The translations under genes and the position numbers were made by a program. A stretch of DNA of 38,333 bases from Motilimonas eburnea. Its GTDB lineage: Bacteria > Pseudomonadota > Gammaproteobacteria > Enterobacterales > CBDFNC01. Where the stretch lies: contig NZ_JAIMJB010000029.1 of assembly GCF_021295345.1 (NCBI RefSeq), positions 1 to 38,333 on the forward strand, read 5' to 3'. Under the pieces are notes generated by a model. It ran no database searches, was not told the DNA's origin, and saw nothing but the letters and a program-made list of their open reading frames with translations. Positions within the stretch are counted from its first letter, which is position 1, and each line of letters begins with the position of its first letter. Shown here piece after piece: positions 7,998 to 17,430 of this stretch.

Positions 7998-8250
7998 TCT
8001 TTGGAGCTTATTTTTGCAGCGATTTGTTGGGCGTTTATACAAGGCTGCGACTTTGTGGCATAGTCATCTACGCGAAAAGGCGCTAACGCAGTAGAAATGA
8101 CCAACAAACGCTGTCCTGTGGATTCGGCTAAAAGCGTTTTGTTCGTCGTTGAGCAGTATTTACTTAGAATGCTAAGCTACACACTGCTCGCCTTGCCCAA
8201 AACGCTTTTATCTCGAACAAAAATCAACCACGAAAGGTCAACAGGCCCTA
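7985..8250. mobile_element. MITE-like element with 18-bp terminal inverted repeats and TA target duplication
   Basis: The ends TAGGGCCTGTTGATCTTT (7985-8002) and AAAGGTCAACAGGCCCTA (8233-8250) are inverted repeats with one mismatch. The body is 262 bp (7987-8248), flanked on both sides by TA, as for Tc1/mariner or IS630-type insertion. Internally there is a perfect 13-bp inverted repeat (8129-8141 with 8198-8210) enclosing another, GAGCAGT/ACTGCTC (8151-8157 with 8183-8189). No transposase is encoded, so it would be non-autonomous. I see no second copy in this window. Confidence 0.75.
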
Positions 8251-8338
8251 GCACACAGGTGAAAAAGTAACCCAACTCAGTTGGACTGATAGTCAGAACG
8301 CTGTAACATAACAACAAACCTCAAAAGATGGCGAGTAC

Positions 8339-8548
8339 ATGGCCAATAGCATCCCGCAGCATGCATCATTATTTATTATTCCCCCTCAAGGCGTGATAGA
8401 CATGCTCGAATTCTTACAAAGTGATGACTACAACCAACGGGTTAAGGATTTAGCCTATCAGCAGTTAGCCACCAAATATGGCATCGACAAGCATCAAGCA
8501 GATAGGCTAAGCCGCAAGGCATCACTTCACACTTTGCCCACCCCTTAA
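8339..8548 (+). CDS. Small hypothetical protein
   Basis: A 69-residue reading frame of unknown function between the inserted element and the carbonic anhydrase gene. The C-terminal two thirds (from MLEFLQSDD) look like a genuine small helical protein, with alternating charged and hydrophobic residues (QRVKDLAYQQLATKYGI). A start at the internal ATG 8402, giving 48 residues behind AAGGCGTGATAGAC, is equally possible. I recognise no domain. It is judged real on residue composition and on the room it occupies, not on homology. Confidence 0.45.
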   Translation: MANSIPQHASLFIIPPQGVIDMLEFLQSDDYNQRVKDLAYQQLATKYGIDKHQADRLSRKASLHTLPTP

Positions 8549-8584
8549 AACCATGGACTAAACTTAGCGAAGACTTAGGGTGTA

Positions 8585-8613
8585 TTGACTTAACTATGAT
8601 GCTTTTTTAACCT
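8585..8613 (+). promoter_or_regulatory. Putative promoter of the carbonic anhydrase gene
   Basis: TTGACT (8585-8590) and TAACCT (8608-8613) are spaced by 17 bp, 48 bp before the carbonic anhydrase start. The -35 is strong and the -10 moderate. This is assigned from sequence match only. Confidence 0.4.
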
Positions 8614-8660
8614 TGAGCTAACACCCCCAATCATGCCAAATCAAAAAAAAGGCTAAACCT

Positions 8661-9449
8661 ATGACTAAAGTATTCTGGTTCGCGGCACTTGTTTTGTTAA
8701 TCGACATTTTTGATATCGCATTTTCTCCAGCACCTGCACCGGTTTCCCCCACCGCAAAAGCAGCAGCGGCAAGCAATGACCATAATTGGAGCTACCGCGG
8801 CGACACGGGACCAAAGTTTTGGGGCGAAATATCAAGAACTTGCCAACAAGGCCAGCAACAATCCCCTATCGACATCCTTGATGCCACACCCGCTCGATTA
8901 GATGACATTGAATGGGACTATGAGCATAAGCTACAGAATATCGTCAATAACGGCCATACCGTGCAGATTAATCTGCAACCTGGCAGTGAGATCGAGTTTC
9001 AAGATCGAGATTACCAACTAAAGCAAGTGCATTTCCATACCCCGAGTGAAAACCACGTTAAGGGTAAAAGCTACCCGTTTGAGGCGCATTTAGTTCACAG
9101 TAATAAAGCCGGTGAGCTCGCCGTCGTTGCCGTCTTTTTTGAACAAGGCGAAGCCAATCCCGCCCTCACATCCCTGTGGCAAGCCATGCCCATGCATCCA
9201 GGTGAAAAAGTCTCGTTAAAAAAAGTGCAGATTGATCTGAATGACTTACTACCAAAGCAGCGCAGCTATTATCATTTCTTAGGGTCGTTAACCACACCTC
9301 CTTGTAGTGAGGGGGTAAAATGGCTCGTCATGCAGCAGCCCATCACCGCATCAGAGCAGCAAATTGCTGCCTTTAAATTAGCCCTGCCTTCGGCTAATAA
9401 CCGCCCCATCCAGGCCCTTAATGATCGCCCGATTTCTCGTTCAAAATAA
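8661..9449 (+). CDS. Alpha-class carbonic anhydrase, periplasmic
   Basis: Hydrates CO2 to bicarbonate, probably in the periplasm. An N-terminal hydrophobic stretch (about 4-22) and a Pro/Ala-rich linker act as export signal and spacer. The catalytic domain begins at WSYRGDTGPKFWGE. The zinc histidines are H124 and H126 (QVHFHTPSEN) and H143 (EAHLVH). QSPIDI (67-72) and the substrate-pocket LTTPPCSEGVKW near 210-221 are intact. C61 and the TTPPC cysteine can form the conserved disulfide. Length (262) is typical of bacterial alpha-CAs. It appears monocistronic, with a candidate promoter at 8585-8613. Confidence 0.93.
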   Translation: MTKVFWFAALVLLIDIFDIAFSPAPAPVSPTAKAAAASNDHNWSYRGDTGPKFWGEISRTCQQGQQQSPIDILDATPARLDDIEWDYEHKLQNIVNNGHTVQINLQPGSEIEFQDRDYQLKQVHFHTPSENHVKGKSYPFEAHLVHSNKAGELAVVAVFFEQGEANPALTSLWQAMPMHPGEKVSLKKVQIDLNDLLPKQRSYYHFLGSLTTPPCSEGVKWLVMQQPITASEQQIAAFKLALPSANNRPIQALNDRPISRSK

Positions 9450-9505
9450 GCGTTAGGCTAACGGAGCCAAGCTCCCTCAGGGGAGCTAATTTCGCTTTCG
9501 CTTCA

Positions 9506-9832
9506 TCAGCAAAAACCTTCATCAGTGTAGGCCGTCACCTGTGCATCGGCAACGAGGCCATTAGCATCAACCACTTGTTGAGCAAAGAAATCTCTTATCG
9601 CTTGGCGCTCGCCATGGGCGCTCCAACTGGCGGCATCGGCCCAAACTTCATTAAATAAAATAGTGTAATCGCTGCGAGTCGCACTGGGATGATCGATTTG
9701 GCGGGTCAAAATATATTGCAAACACCCCTCCTCGGCACGTGAATCAGGCTCTAACGCTTTTAAAACCTCAAACAATTGCTGCTCTTTACCCGGCTTGGCT
9801 TTGAATTGGGCTATCACATACACTTTAGACAT
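9506..9832 (-). CDS. Antibiotic biosynthesis monooxygenase (ABM/YgiN-type) family protein
   Basis: A 108-residue ferredoxin-like-fold protein of the ABM superfamily. Such proteins act as small cofactor-free oxygenases or quinone-related enzymes; the substrate cannot be named. Visible features are the opening strand MSKVYVIAQFKAKPGKE, the EEGCLQYILTR block and NEVWADAASWSAH, which are characteristic of the fold. I use ATG 9832, preceded by GGAG at 7 nt. An in-frame start 11 codons upstream adds a non-conserved tail. It lies alone between the carbonic anhydrase gene (convergent) and the arg operon terminator. Confidence 0.83.
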   Translation of the reverse strand: MSKVYVIAQFKAKPGKEQQLFEVLKALEPDSRAEEGCLQYILTRQIDHPSATRSDYTILFNEVWADAASWSAHGERQAIRDFFAQQVVDANGLVADAQVTAYTDEGFC

Positions 9833-9922
9833 GGGGGATCTCCATAGTTGAATAGTTAAATTCAACTATAGCGACAAAATCGACACCAATATTGATCTAA
9901 ATATTATTTTAGATAACAAAAA

Positions 9923-9946
9923 TAAAAAAAGGAGCCGAAGCTCCTT
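9923..9946 (-). terminator. Rho-independent terminator of the arginine operon
   Basis: On the minus strand AAGGAGC, a TTCG tetraloop and GCTCCTT form a 7-bp stem followed by an unbroken T-run. It lies 11 nt past the argH stop and closes the argCBFGH transcript. Confidence 0.92.
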
Positions 9947-9956
9947 ATTCGAAGTA

Positions 9957-11816
9957 TTACTTCTTAATACGCGTATTAAAAATCAGCTCTAATGCCACCT
10001 CATCACACGAGTGTTGACGGAAGCAATCATCGCAATCTTTTAATACTTTTTCTGGCAACATGGCTTTGCTGGTTGGGCTAAAGCCAAGCTGCATAAAGAA
10101 CTCAGAAGCTCGGGTCAGTACAAAGAGGCGCTGGATCGCCATCTTCTGTGCTTTCTTAATCAAGAATTCCACCAAGGCTTCGTCTTGTCCTTGACCGGCG
10201 ACTTCAGGATCTACGCCTAATGAGCGTACTTCTGCAAGACCGGTGTCGTAAACATACAAAGATGCACAGCCGGTGACCTTGCCATTAACTTCCGTCACCG
10301 CAAACTCGCCCACCGCAGAAACCAGTTCAGAACGAGCTCGTGGCAGATTTTCACCGGCATTGGCCCAGTAATTCACCAAACGCTCGATATCATCAAGGTC
10401 CGTTAAACGCGCAGCACGGGCATAAACGCCTGAAGTATCACGCTTGTTTAAACGCTTCTCGGCTTCGGTTAAGGCAAACTCGATTTGCTCTGGCGCCACA
10501 CCGCCTTGCGCTTGACGTGCAGCTAAGGTCGCTTCAAGAGTCAATACAGGATAAACATCGGCTTCAATCACAGGTGAGAAGGCTTTAAACTCTTCCACGC
10601 TTAAATCTTCTAGCGGCACGCCTTTGGCAATAGCGCCAACCACAGCCGCCCCCACAATATGGTGCGCTTCACGAAATGGAATACCTTTCGCTACTAGGTA
10701 ATCGGCCAGCTCGGTTGCATTAGCGTAACCACCTTGCGCCGCTTCTTTAGTGCGCTCTTCATTCACCTTAAGGTCTGTCAGTGCCATTTCGGCCATTTCA
10801 AGACAGTCACCCCAAGTATCTAGCGCATCAAACAAGCCTTCTTTATCTTCCTGCATATCTTTGTTGTAAGCCAAAGGCAGTGCTTTTAGGGTCATCATCA
10901 TGCCGGCCAGTGAGCCGTAAACACGGCCCGCTTTACCGCGGATCAATTCCATCGCATCGGGGTTTTTCTTTTGCGGCATTAACGATGAGCCGGAGGTGAC
11001 TTGGTCTGACATTTCAATAAAGCCAGATTCACCCGAGTTATAGAAGATCAAATCTTCGGCCATGCGCGATAAGTGAAGCATAGACAAAGACGCGGTGCTC
11101 ATTAGCTCGACCACGTGGTCACGATCCGACACGCTGTCTAAGCTGTTGCGTGTGGCACGGCGAAAGCCCAAGTTGTGAGCCAGCACGGTGCGATCCATTG
11201 GATAAGCCGTACCTGCTAACGCGCCGCTGCCTAATGGGCTGGTATCAAGGCGCTTCACACAATCTTTCATGCGGCCATAATCACGCTCGAACATTTCGAC
11301 GTAAGCCAAACACCAGTGTGAAAACGTCACCGGCTGAGCGCGTTGTAAATGGGTATAACCAGGTAACACAACATGCTGATGAATGCGTGCTAGCTCAACT
11401 AATTTTTGCTGTAAACGATCTAGCAATACAATCAGCTCTTGAGCACGCTCTTTACACCATAGTTTTAAATCGGTGGCCACTTGGTCGTTACGGCTACGAC
11501 CAGTGTGTAGCTTTTTGCCTAAATCACCGACTTTTTGAATCAGTTGCCCTTCAACCCAAGAATGGATGTCTTCGGCATCGGATTCTAAAATTTGTTCTGG
11601 ATTTTCAACCACAGAGGCTTTGAGTTCATTCAGCGCCACTTCCAAACGCTGCTGCTCTTCTGTAGTCAACACATTCACTTCTAACAGTGCTTTTGACCAC
11701 GCAATTGAGCCCACTATATCTTGCTTCGCGAGACGATAGTCAAACCGCAAAGAATCATTAAACAACTTAAATTTCGCGTCTGCTGCTTGGCTAAAACGCC
11801 CGCCCCAAAGTGCCAT
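9957..11816 (-). CDS. argH: Argininosuccinate lyase fused to a GNAT acetyltransferase, ArgH(A)
   Basis: Residues 1 to about 460 are argininosuccinate lyase (argininosuccinate to arginine plus fumarate). TGRSRNDQV (105-113), [11 protein letters not shown] (153-163) and the fumarase/lyase signature [12 protein letters not shown] (276-287) are present. Residues from about 470 to 619 are a GNAT domain like the ArgA C-terminal domain ([17 protein letters not shown], then [16 protein letters not shown]), so this part probably makes N-acetylglutamate. Such ArgH(A) fusions are known in Moritella, Vibrio and relatives. The acetyl-CoA loop keeps GxG but lacks the usual leading Arg/Gln. A C-x2-C-x5-C cluster (595, 598, 604) sits near the end. 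It is last in the arg operon. Confidence 0.95.
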   Translation of the reverse strand: MALWGGRFSQAADAKFKLFNDSLRFDYRLAKQDIVGSIAWSKALLEVNVLTTEEQQRLEVALNELKASVVENPEQILESDAEDIHSWVEGQLIQKVGDLGKKLHTGRSRNDQVATDLKLWCKERAQELIVLLDRLQQKLVELARIHQHVVLPGYTHLQRAQPVTFSHWCLAYVEMFERDYGRMKDCVKRLDTSPLGSGALAGTAYPMDRTVLAHNLGFRRATRNSLDSVSDRDHVVELMSTASLSMLHLSRMAEDLIFYNSGESGFIEMSDQVTSGSSLMPQKKNPDAMELIRGKAGRVYGSLAGMMMTLKALPLAYNKDMQEDKEGLFDALDTWGDCLEMAEMALTDLKVNEERTKEAAQGGYANATELADYLVAKGIPFREAHHIVGAAVVGAIAKGVPLEDLSVEEFKAFSPVIEADVYPVLTLEATLAARQAQGGVAPEQIEFALTEAEKRLNKRDTSGVYARAARLTDLDDIERLVNYWANAGENLPRARSELVSAVGEFAVTEVNGKVTGCASLYVYDTGLAEVRSLGVDPEVAGQGQDEALVEFLIKKAQKMAIQRLFVLTRASEFFMQLGFSPTSKAMLPEKVLKDCDDCFRQHSCDEVALELIFNTRIKK

Positions 11817-11894
11817 GAACTTTTCTCTCCTGAAAATCGAATTTCAATTGGTCTTTTTTATCAGAGTAAGTGACCAAGGTGTCTTTTAAACGAC

Positions 11895-11922
11895 AAAATA
11901 GCTGCACGCTGGCAGCTATTTT
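11895..11922 (-). terminator. Strong hairpin between argG and argH
   Basis: A perfect 11-bp stem (AAAATAGCTGC with GCAGCTATTTT) and a 6-nt loop lie in the 128-bp argG-argH gap. The 3' arm ends in TTTT, so it may act as a partial terminator, an mRNA processing site or a 3'-end stabiliser between the two cistrons. The function is inferred from structure only. Confidence 0.6.
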
Positions 11923-11944
11923 ATCTAGTACAAAAAACAGCTAA

Positions 11945-13156
11945 TTACTTGTTTTTTGCGTTTAGCGAACGAATACGACTCGCTAGTGAGTACAGACGGA
12001 TAAAGCCTTCTGCATGCTTTTGATCGTACACGTCATCTTCACCAAAAGTGGCAAAGTCTTCTGAGTATAGGCTGTTCTCAGATTGCTTCTGTACGGCTGT
12101 TGCTTGGCCTTTGTATAGGCGAACCACGACTTCACCGTTAGCGTCTTTTGCTAGGGCTTCAGAAGCGGCTAATAAAGAGCCACATAGCGGTGTAAACCAA
12201 CGACCATCGTAAACCAAGTGAGCAAATTCCTGACCCACTTGATCACGCCAGCGACGTGAAGGCTTGTCGTGAACAAGTTCATCAATACCACGTAGCGCCG
12301 CCACCATCACAGTACCACCCGGCGTTTCGTAACAACCACGAGATTTCATACCTACGGTACGGTTCTCTGTGATGTCCACGCGACCCACACCGTGTTTAGC
12401 CGCTTTTTCGTTTAGTAGCATTAGGGCTTGATATGGCGATAACTCAACGCCATCAACTGCCGTCACGCGGGCGTTTTTCACCGTTAGCTTGACGTATTCC
12501 GGCTCATTAGGTGCATCCAGCGGATCAACCGTCATGGTCCAAACACCTTTACTTGGCTCGTTCCATGGGTCTTCTAGCTCACCACCTTCGTGGGAAATGT
12601 GCCAAGCGTTCGCATCTCGGCTGTAGATCTTAGTCGCGCTTGCCGTGGTTTTAATGTTGCGCTCAGCAAGGTACTCAAGTAGGTCTTCACGAGAAACCAT
12701 GTCCCACTCACGCCAAGGTGCAATCACTTTCAGCTCAGGCGCTAATGCCGCGAAACAGCTTTCGAAACGAATTTGGTCGTTACCTTTACCGGTACAACCG
12801 TGACATACCGCATCCGCACCGACTTTAAGGGCGACTTCAACTTGCGCTTTAGCGATAATTGGACGCGCCATTGACGTACCTAATAGGTAAGTGCCTTCGT
12901 ACACCGCGCCGGTCGCAATAGTTGGGTAGATGTAGTCTTTAACAAACTCTTCTTTAAGGTCAACAATGTGACACTCAGAAGCACCCGATGCTAAGGCTTT
13001 TTCTTCTAGACCGACTAGCTCTTCTTCGCCTTGACCTACATCGGCGCAGAACGCAACGATTTCACAATCATCATAGGTTTCTTTTAACCATGGAATGATT
13101 GCCGATGTATCTAAACCACCTGAATAAGCCAGTACGACCTTTTTAACCTTGCTCAT
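11945..13156 (-). CDS. argG: Argininosuccinate synthase ArgG
   Basis: Condenses citrulline and aspartate at the cost of ATP to argininosuccinate, the penultimate arginine step. The N-terminal PP-loop for ATP is clear ([12 protein letters not shown], residues 9-20), and the citrulline/aspartate-binding [15 protein letters not shown] block follows near 118-132. At 403 residues it is the common short bacterial type 1 form rather than the longer E. coli form. The start ATG overlaps the argF stop by one base (TAATG), so translation is probably coupled. GGAGAG just upstream serves as ribosome site. Confidence 0.97.
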   Translation of the reverse strand: MSKVKKVVLAYSGGLDTSAIIPWLKETYDDCEIVAFCADVGQGEEELVGLEEKALASGASECHIVDLKEEFVKDYIYPTIATGAVYEGTYLLGTSMARPIIAKAQVEVALKVGADAVCHGCTGKGNDQIRFESCFAALAPELKVIAPWREWDMVSREDLLEYLAERNIKTTASATKIYSRDANAWHISHEGGELEDPWNEPSKGVWTMTVDPLDAPNEPEYVKLTVKNARVTAVDGVELSPYQALMLLNEKAAKHGVGRVDITENRTVGMKSRGCYETPGGTVMVAALRGIDELVHDKPSRRWRDQVGQEFAHLVYDGRWFTPLCGSLLAASEALAKDANGEVVVRLYKGQATAVQKQSENSLYSEDFATFGEDDVYDQKHAEGFIRLYSLASRIRSLNAKNK

Positions 13157-14073
13157 TAAAACTCTCCTTTCATCAATGTCAGCATGATGGCATTTTGGAT
13201 ATGCATTCTGTTTTCTGCTTGTTGGAATATAAGTGATACATTTTCGTCGTCCATCACTTCTGATGTGATATCCAACTCACGATGTGCCGGCTGACAATGT
13301 AACACATGTTTAATGCCGGTTTTATCCAGCAATGCCCTATTTATTTGATAAGGCATAAATCTATCTTTTACTGCTTGTAAAGGCGTGTCATCACCCATCG
13401 ACACCCAAGTGTCGCCATAGACGATATCGTAACCCTTGATGTCTTCAACCGAGTTGGTCACGCGAATTTTAGCACCCGACTGCGCGGCAATCTCTTCGGC
13501 TTGCTTTAAAATTTGCGCGTCAGGGCTTGAGCCCAAAGGACAAACCGCGGTCACTTCAGCGCCGACAATGGCACCAACGATAAATAATGAATGGGTGACA
13601 TTGTTACCATCACCGACATAGGCTAGCTTCACCTTAGATAAGTCATCGTAGTGCTCGGCAATGGTCATAAAATCAGCGAGACCTTGGCATGGATGATACA
13701 AGTCACATAAGGAGTTAATCACAGGCACGTTAGCATATTGCGCTAGCTCTTCGATGGTGCTGTGAGACATCACGCGCGCCACAATACAGTCGGCCCAACG
13801 TGTTAAATTAGAAGCAAAATCCTTAACAGTTTCACGTTCACCAATGGCACCATTTTGTGAATCAAGATACACAGCATGGCCGCCCAATTTGTGAATGCCG
13901 ATATCAAAAGTAACCCGAGTACGCAGTGATTGCTTTTCAAAAATCGTTACTATGCTCTTCCCTTTAAGGGAATTTGCGTATTTTTTCGGATTTGCTTTTA
14001 AATCTTTACCCAGATTGATCAGGTCAAGTACGTCCTGTTTACTGGTTTCTTTACCCGTTAATAAATGTTCCAT
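13156..14073 (-). CDS. argF: Ornithine carbamoyltransferase ArgF
   Basis: Transfers carbamoyl from carbamoyl phosphate to ornithine, giving citrulline. It has the two-domain transcarbamoylase layout: carbamoyl-phosphate loop FEKQSLRTR (45-53), [19 protein letters not shown], and a C-terminal HCQPAHRE. The usual bacterial OTCase loop is STRTR and the usual C-terminal motif HCLPA(Y/H)RG; here they are SLRTR and [13 protein letters not shown] also occurs in N-succinylornithine transcarbamylases, but position between argB and argG in a full arg operon supports ordinary OTCase function. ATG 14073 follows AAGGAG. 305 residues is slightly short for the family. Confidence 0.94.
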   Translation of the reverse strand: MEHLLTGKETSKQDVLDLINLGKDLKANPKKYANSLKGKSIVTIFEKQSLRTRVTFDIGIHKLGGHAVYLDSQNGAIGERETVKDFASNLTRWADCIVARVMSHSTIEELAQYANVPVINSLCDLYHPCQGLADFMTIAEHYDDLSKVKLAYVGDGNNVTHSLFIVGAIVGAEVTAVCPLGSSPDAQILKQAEEIAAQSGAKIRVTNSVEDIKGYDIVYGDTWVSMGDDTPLQAVKDRFMPYQINRALLDKTGIKHVLHCQPAHRELDITSEVMDDENVSLIFQQAENRMHIQNAIMLTLMKGEF

Positions 14074-14143
14074 GGTTAACTCCTTGATGGCTGGTTAGTT
14101 CGCCACCAGCAAAAGTTGTTTGGCATTTGGCTCAAACATAAAA

Positions 14144-14917
14144 TTATTTAAGAACTTTCGTCCCTTTATTCTCACCTTTTAATAAGGCCACTAAATTCTC
14201 TGGCTGTTTCCAGCTGGCTAGCATCACGTGGCCTAGACTATCGGCCGCATCTAATGCCGCTTGTACCTTCACCGTCATGCCGTCGCGGATCACGCCACTA
14301 GCAATCAACTCGTTGGCAAGCTGGGTATTAAGCTCAGGGATCAGCTGCATATCACCGTCTAGTACGCCGGCCACATCCGATAAAAACACTAACTCTGCGC
14401 CAACCAGCTCACAAATGGCAATGGCCGCTTGGTCAGCGTTAACATTGTATAAACGACCATCGTCACCAATACCAATGGACGAAATCACAGGTAGCTGATT
14501 TGCCGCCAGTAGCGTGTTGATTAAGGTGGCATCGTTAGGGGTGCAAGTACCAACCGCCCCTAACTCAGGATCAAGCTGGCTCACCTTAGTGCTAAAACCA
14601 TCGGCCAATGATAACCCCACTGCGCTTAAACCGGCTTGCAGCGCCTTGGCCATCAGCAATTTATTAGAAGTACCCGCTAACGCACCTGCCACATAAGGAA
14701 TTTGGTCAAAAGGGGTGATGCGCAAGCCATTTTTCTTCTCGCTCTTGATGCCCATTTTATTGAGTACATCTTCCACCACCACGCCGCCACCGTGCACTAA
14801 GATCAAAGGACGCTGATTCGTCGCTAAATATTGCGTTAGCGCGGTAAACAAGTTGGCTAATGCCGTGTCGTTCTCTAATACCGCACCACCGAGTTTAATT
14901 AACAGCGGTTTGTTCAT
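14144..14917 (-). CDS. argB: Acetylglutamate kinase ArgB
   Basis: Phosphorylates N-acetylglutamate in the second step of arginine synthesis. It has the amino acid kinase fold: [11 protein letters not shown] (5-15), the substrate loop [18 protein letters not shown] (40-57), and nucleotide-site residues in [10 protein letters not shown] and [13 protein letters not shown]. At 257 residues it matches the short, enterobacterial-type ArgB, which lacks the N-terminal helix of arginine-inhibited forms. Feedback control is therefore more likely at the synthase step. It lies 119 bp after argC, a gap with a weak ARG-box-like sequence, and 70 bp before argF. Confidence 0.96.
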   Translation of the reverse strand: MNKPLLIKLGGAVLENDTALANLFTALTQYLATNQRPLILVHGGGVVVEDVLNKMGIKSEKKNGLRITPFDQIPYVAGALAGTSNKLLMAKALQAGLSAVGLSLADGFSTKVSQLDPELGAVGTCTPNDATLINTLLAANQLPVISSIGIGDDGRLYNVNADQAAIAICELVGAELVFLSDVAGVLDGDMQLIPELNTQLANELIASGVIRDGMTVKVQAALDAADSLGHVMLASWKQPENLVALLKGENKGTKVLK

Positions 14918-14979
14918 GTTAGATTTACTTCCTTTACTGCAATTGCTAATGAGCCGATGGCCAAAAAAACGTAATATTT

Positions 14980-14997
14980 TATGTGTTTTTATGCATC
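14980..14997 (-). promoter_or_regulatory. Weak ARG-box-like site in the argC-argB gap
   Basis: The core TGTGTTTTTATGCA (14982-14995) matches 12 of 14 positions of the degenerate ARG-box core TGMATWWWWATKCA. No good second box occurs at the 21-bp spacing on either side. It could mark a minor internal argB promoter under ArgR or be a chance match in AT-rich DNA. Confidence 0.3.
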
Positions 14998-15036
14998 ACT
15001 TAACCGTCATGCTTCACATAATCGAACATGCTTGGT

Positions 15037-16047
15037 TTAAAGCAATGACAGGGTCATCGGGAAACCAAACTTCAAATTGATACATTGCATCGCTTGCGAT
15101 GATGCGCCTTTTAATAAGTTGTCGGTGGCGCTAAATACAATCAAATCCTCGCCATCTTGTGCCCAAGCAATATCACAAAACGGCGTGCCTTCAACATTTT
15201 TAACCGCAGGGTAAGTTCCCTTCAATAAACGCACAATCGGCTGGTCCTGATAAGCTTGCTCAAACACCGCACTCACTTGCTCAGGGGTCACGCCCTCTTT
15301 TAGCACCACATTAATAGACGCCAAGATGCCGCGTTTATAGCTGCCTAAATGGGGTGTAAACACCACAGGCGTACCTAAGTGGGTATCAATTTCTGGCTTG
15401 TGCCTGTGATTAAACACGCCATACGGGTGCAAGCTGACTTCACAAAAACTCGATGTGGTTGAGGCTTTACGCCCTGCGCCGCTCACGCCGCTGGTTGCAT
15501 TAATAGTCGGCTTGATGCCTTCCTTAATTAACCCTGCTTGTTGCAAAGGTTTCAGGGCAAGCAAAGAGGTGGTGGTATAACAGCCCGGCACCGCAATCAA
15601 ATCCGTTGCCTTCACCGCACCCCCGTTCCATTCGGCTAAACCATAAACGGCTTTTTCGAGTAGTTCAGGGTATTGATGGGTAAAGCCATAGAATTTTTCA
15701 TAGAAGGCTAAATCGTTAACACGAAATGCGCCCGACAAATCGAACACCGTGGTATTGGCAGCTAAAAAGTGCGGCGCTAAATCATGACTGACTTCATGAG
15801 CGGTGGCTAATACCACCACATCAATGCCCTCACATACATTGGCTATGTCATTCACGCCAAGGGGCTCTAAAGTCATGTCAACAACACCTAATAGTTTGCC
15901 GTAGAGCTCGGCAATCGACTTGCCTTTATCTAAACTATTTTCCGATACATATAAACCCGATAGCTCAAGCTCAGGGTGTCTTGCTATAAATAAGGCTAAT
16001 TCGGCACCAGTATAACCACTGGCCCCCACAATAATCGTTTTTAACAT
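15037..16047 (-). CDS. argC: N-acetyl-gamma-glutamyl-phosphate reductase ArgC
   Basis: Reduces N-acetylglutamyl phosphate to the semialdehyde with NADPH. The N-terminal Rossmann segment ([13 protein letters not shown], 5-17) binds NADP. The catalytic cysteine is C156 in VPGCYTTTS. The HRHKPEID segment follows in the substrate domain. The 336-residue length agrees with E. coli ArgC (334). It is the first gene of the minus-strand arginine operon argC-B-F-G-H. ATG 16047 is preceded by GGAATTC and lies about 160 bp from the ARG boxes at 16217-16255. Confidence 0.96.
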   Translation of the reverse strand: MLKTIIVGASGYTGAELALFIARHPELELSGLYVSENSLDKGKSIAELYGKLLGVVDMTLEPLGVNDIANVCEGIDVVVLATAHEVSHDLAPHFLAANTTVFDLSGAFRVNDLAFYEKFYGFTHQYPELLEKAVYGLAEWNGGAVKATDLIAVPGCYTTTSLLALKPLQQAGLIKEGIKPTINATSGVSGAGRKASTTSSFCEVSLHPYGVFNHRHKPEIDTHLGTPVVFTPHLGSYKRGILASINVVLKEGVTPEQVSAVFEQAYQDQPIVRLLKGTYPAVKNVEGTPFCDIAWAQDGEDLIVFSATDNLLKGASSQAMQCINLKFGFPMTLSLL

Positions 16048-16216
16048 GTCGAATTCCGTTTGATTTTAGATAATTAAATGCGGTTAAGTGTAACAAAAAG
16101 CACGCCCAGAAGCGCCTTGATTAAAGGTGGGAGCATCGTCGCGATTTGTGGGAAAAATTAGTCTTCATAATGGAGCATAATTTGTTATGTTAAACCAAGC
16201 TGAAATGCTAGCTGAA

Positions 16217-16255
16217 TCTAATTTTTTATGCAATATTTCTGCATTAATATTTAAA
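16217..16255. promoter_or_regulatory. Tandem ARG boxes (ArgR operator) between argC and argE
   Basis: Two sites match the ARG-box core TGMATWWWWATKCA: TAATTTTTTATGCA (16219-16232, 12/14) and TGCATTAATATTTA (16240-16253, 13/14). Their starts are exactly 21 bp apart, i.e. two 18-bp boxes with a 3-bp spacer, the classic arrangement for an ArgR hexamer. They lie 18-56 bp before the argE start and could repress both argE and the divergent argC operon. Confidence 0.8.
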
Positions 16256-16272
16256 CTATTTTTTGAGGCCCT

Positions 16273-17430
16273 ATGTCATTACCTGGATTTATAGAAACTT
16301 ACCGTGATTTGATCGCCACGCCTTCCATCAGCTCAACGGATACAGCATGGGACCAGAGTAACCAAGCGGTCATCACCAAGTTAGCCAGTTGGTTTGAAAC
16401 CGCTGGGTTTGCCGTTGAGGTCAGTGCAATCCCAGGGTTAGTGGGAAAATACAACATGGTTGCTACCCTCGGGGAAGGCGAAGGCGGCTTATTACTCGCC
16501 GGCCACACCGATACCGTCCCTTTTGATGAAGGCCAATGGAGTAAAGATCCGTTTAAGCTAACCGAAGAAGGCGACCGCCTATACGGCCTTGGCACCATTG
16601 ATATGAAAGGTTTTTTTGCTTTTATATTAGAAGCCGTCAAAGACTTAGATTTATCTAGAATCGATAAGCCATTACGTATCCTTGCCACCGCAGATGAAGA
16701 AACCACCATGGCCGGGGCAAGGGATATCGCCAGTCGCCAACATATCAAGCCCGATTATGCTGTGATCGGTGAGCCAACGGGCTTAGTGCCGGTATTCATG
16801 CATAAAGGTCATATGTCAGAAGCCATCCGCATTACCGGGCGCAGCGGTCATAGCTCAGATCCGAGTAAAGGCTTAAATGCTATCGAAGTCATGCACAAGG
16901 TATTAGCCGAGCTACTCAAGGTACAGCAAGTTTTTAAAGACAAATACAACAACCCGCACTTTGAAGTGCCTTCACCCACACTCAACTTTGGCCATATCCA
17001 TGGCGGTGATAGCCCTAACCGTATCTGTGGTTGCTGTGAATTGCATATCGATATGCGTCCCATCCCCGGCGTCAGCACCAATGAATTGTTTATGACCTTA
17101 AAAACCGCATTAGCCGAGATAGACAAAGCCTACCCTGGCGCCATTGATATCTTTCATTTACACGAGCCGATCCCGGCTTATTCATGCAGTGAAAGCTCAG
17201 CCTTGATCCAAACAGCAGAGCAACTGAGTGGCAATAAGGCCGAAGCCGTAAACTATTGTACCGAGGCGCCATTTATCCAGCAGCTGGGCTGTGACACCAT
17301 AGTGATGGGGCCGGGTCACATTGGACAGGCGCACCAGCCCGATGAATATTTGGACTTGTCTTTTGTTAAACCCACCAGCGATCTACTAAGCTCTCTAATC
17401 AAACGCTTTTGTTTAGGGCCAATCACCTAA
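16273..17430 (+). CDS. argE: Acetylornithine deacetylase ArgE
   Basis: Hydrolyses N-acetylornithine to ornithine and acetate, giving the linear version of the arginine pathway. It is an M20-family metalloenzyme: first zinc ligand H78 with D80 (AGHTDTVPF), bridging D110 (GLGTIDMKG), and catalytic E142 with E143 ([11 protein letters not shown]). A dimerisation domain follows ([21 protein letters not shown]), and the late [15 protein letters not shown] supplies the last ligand. 385 residues matches E. coli ArgE (383). ATG 16273 follows TTGAGG. It is divergent from argC, as in E. coli, with ARG boxes close to its start. Confidence 0.95.
   Translation: MSLPGFIETYRDLIATPSISSTDTAWDQSNQAVITKLASWFETAGFAVEVSAIPGLVGKYNMVATLGEGEGGLLLAGHTDTVPFDEGQWSKDPFKLTEEGDRLYGLGTIDMKGFFAFILEAVKDLDLSRIDKPLRILATADEETTMAGARDIASRQHIKPDYAVIGEPTGLVPVFMHKGHMSEAIRITGRSGHSSDPSKGLNAIEVMHKVLAELLKVQQVFKDKYNNPHFEVPSPTLNFGHIHGGDSPNRICGCCELHIDMRPIPGVSTNELFMTLKTALAEIDKAYPGAIDIFHLHEPIPAYSCSESSALIQTAEQLSGNKAEAVNYCTEAPFIQQLGCDTIVMGPGHIGQAHQPDEYLDLSFVKPTSDLLSSLIKRFCLGPIT

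Noticed and set aside
10340-10588. 82-residue plus-strand reading frame in argH
   Set aside because: A His/Arg-rich shadow frame opposite the lyase-GNAT junction, with no supporting signals.
11150-11623. 157-residue plus-strand reading frame
   Set aside because: It is antisense to the well-supported argH coding region and has no domain signature; a shadow of GC-rich codon positions.
16299-16748. 149-residue minus-strand reading frame
   Set aside because: It is antisense to the catalytic domain of argE and has no recognisable protein features.
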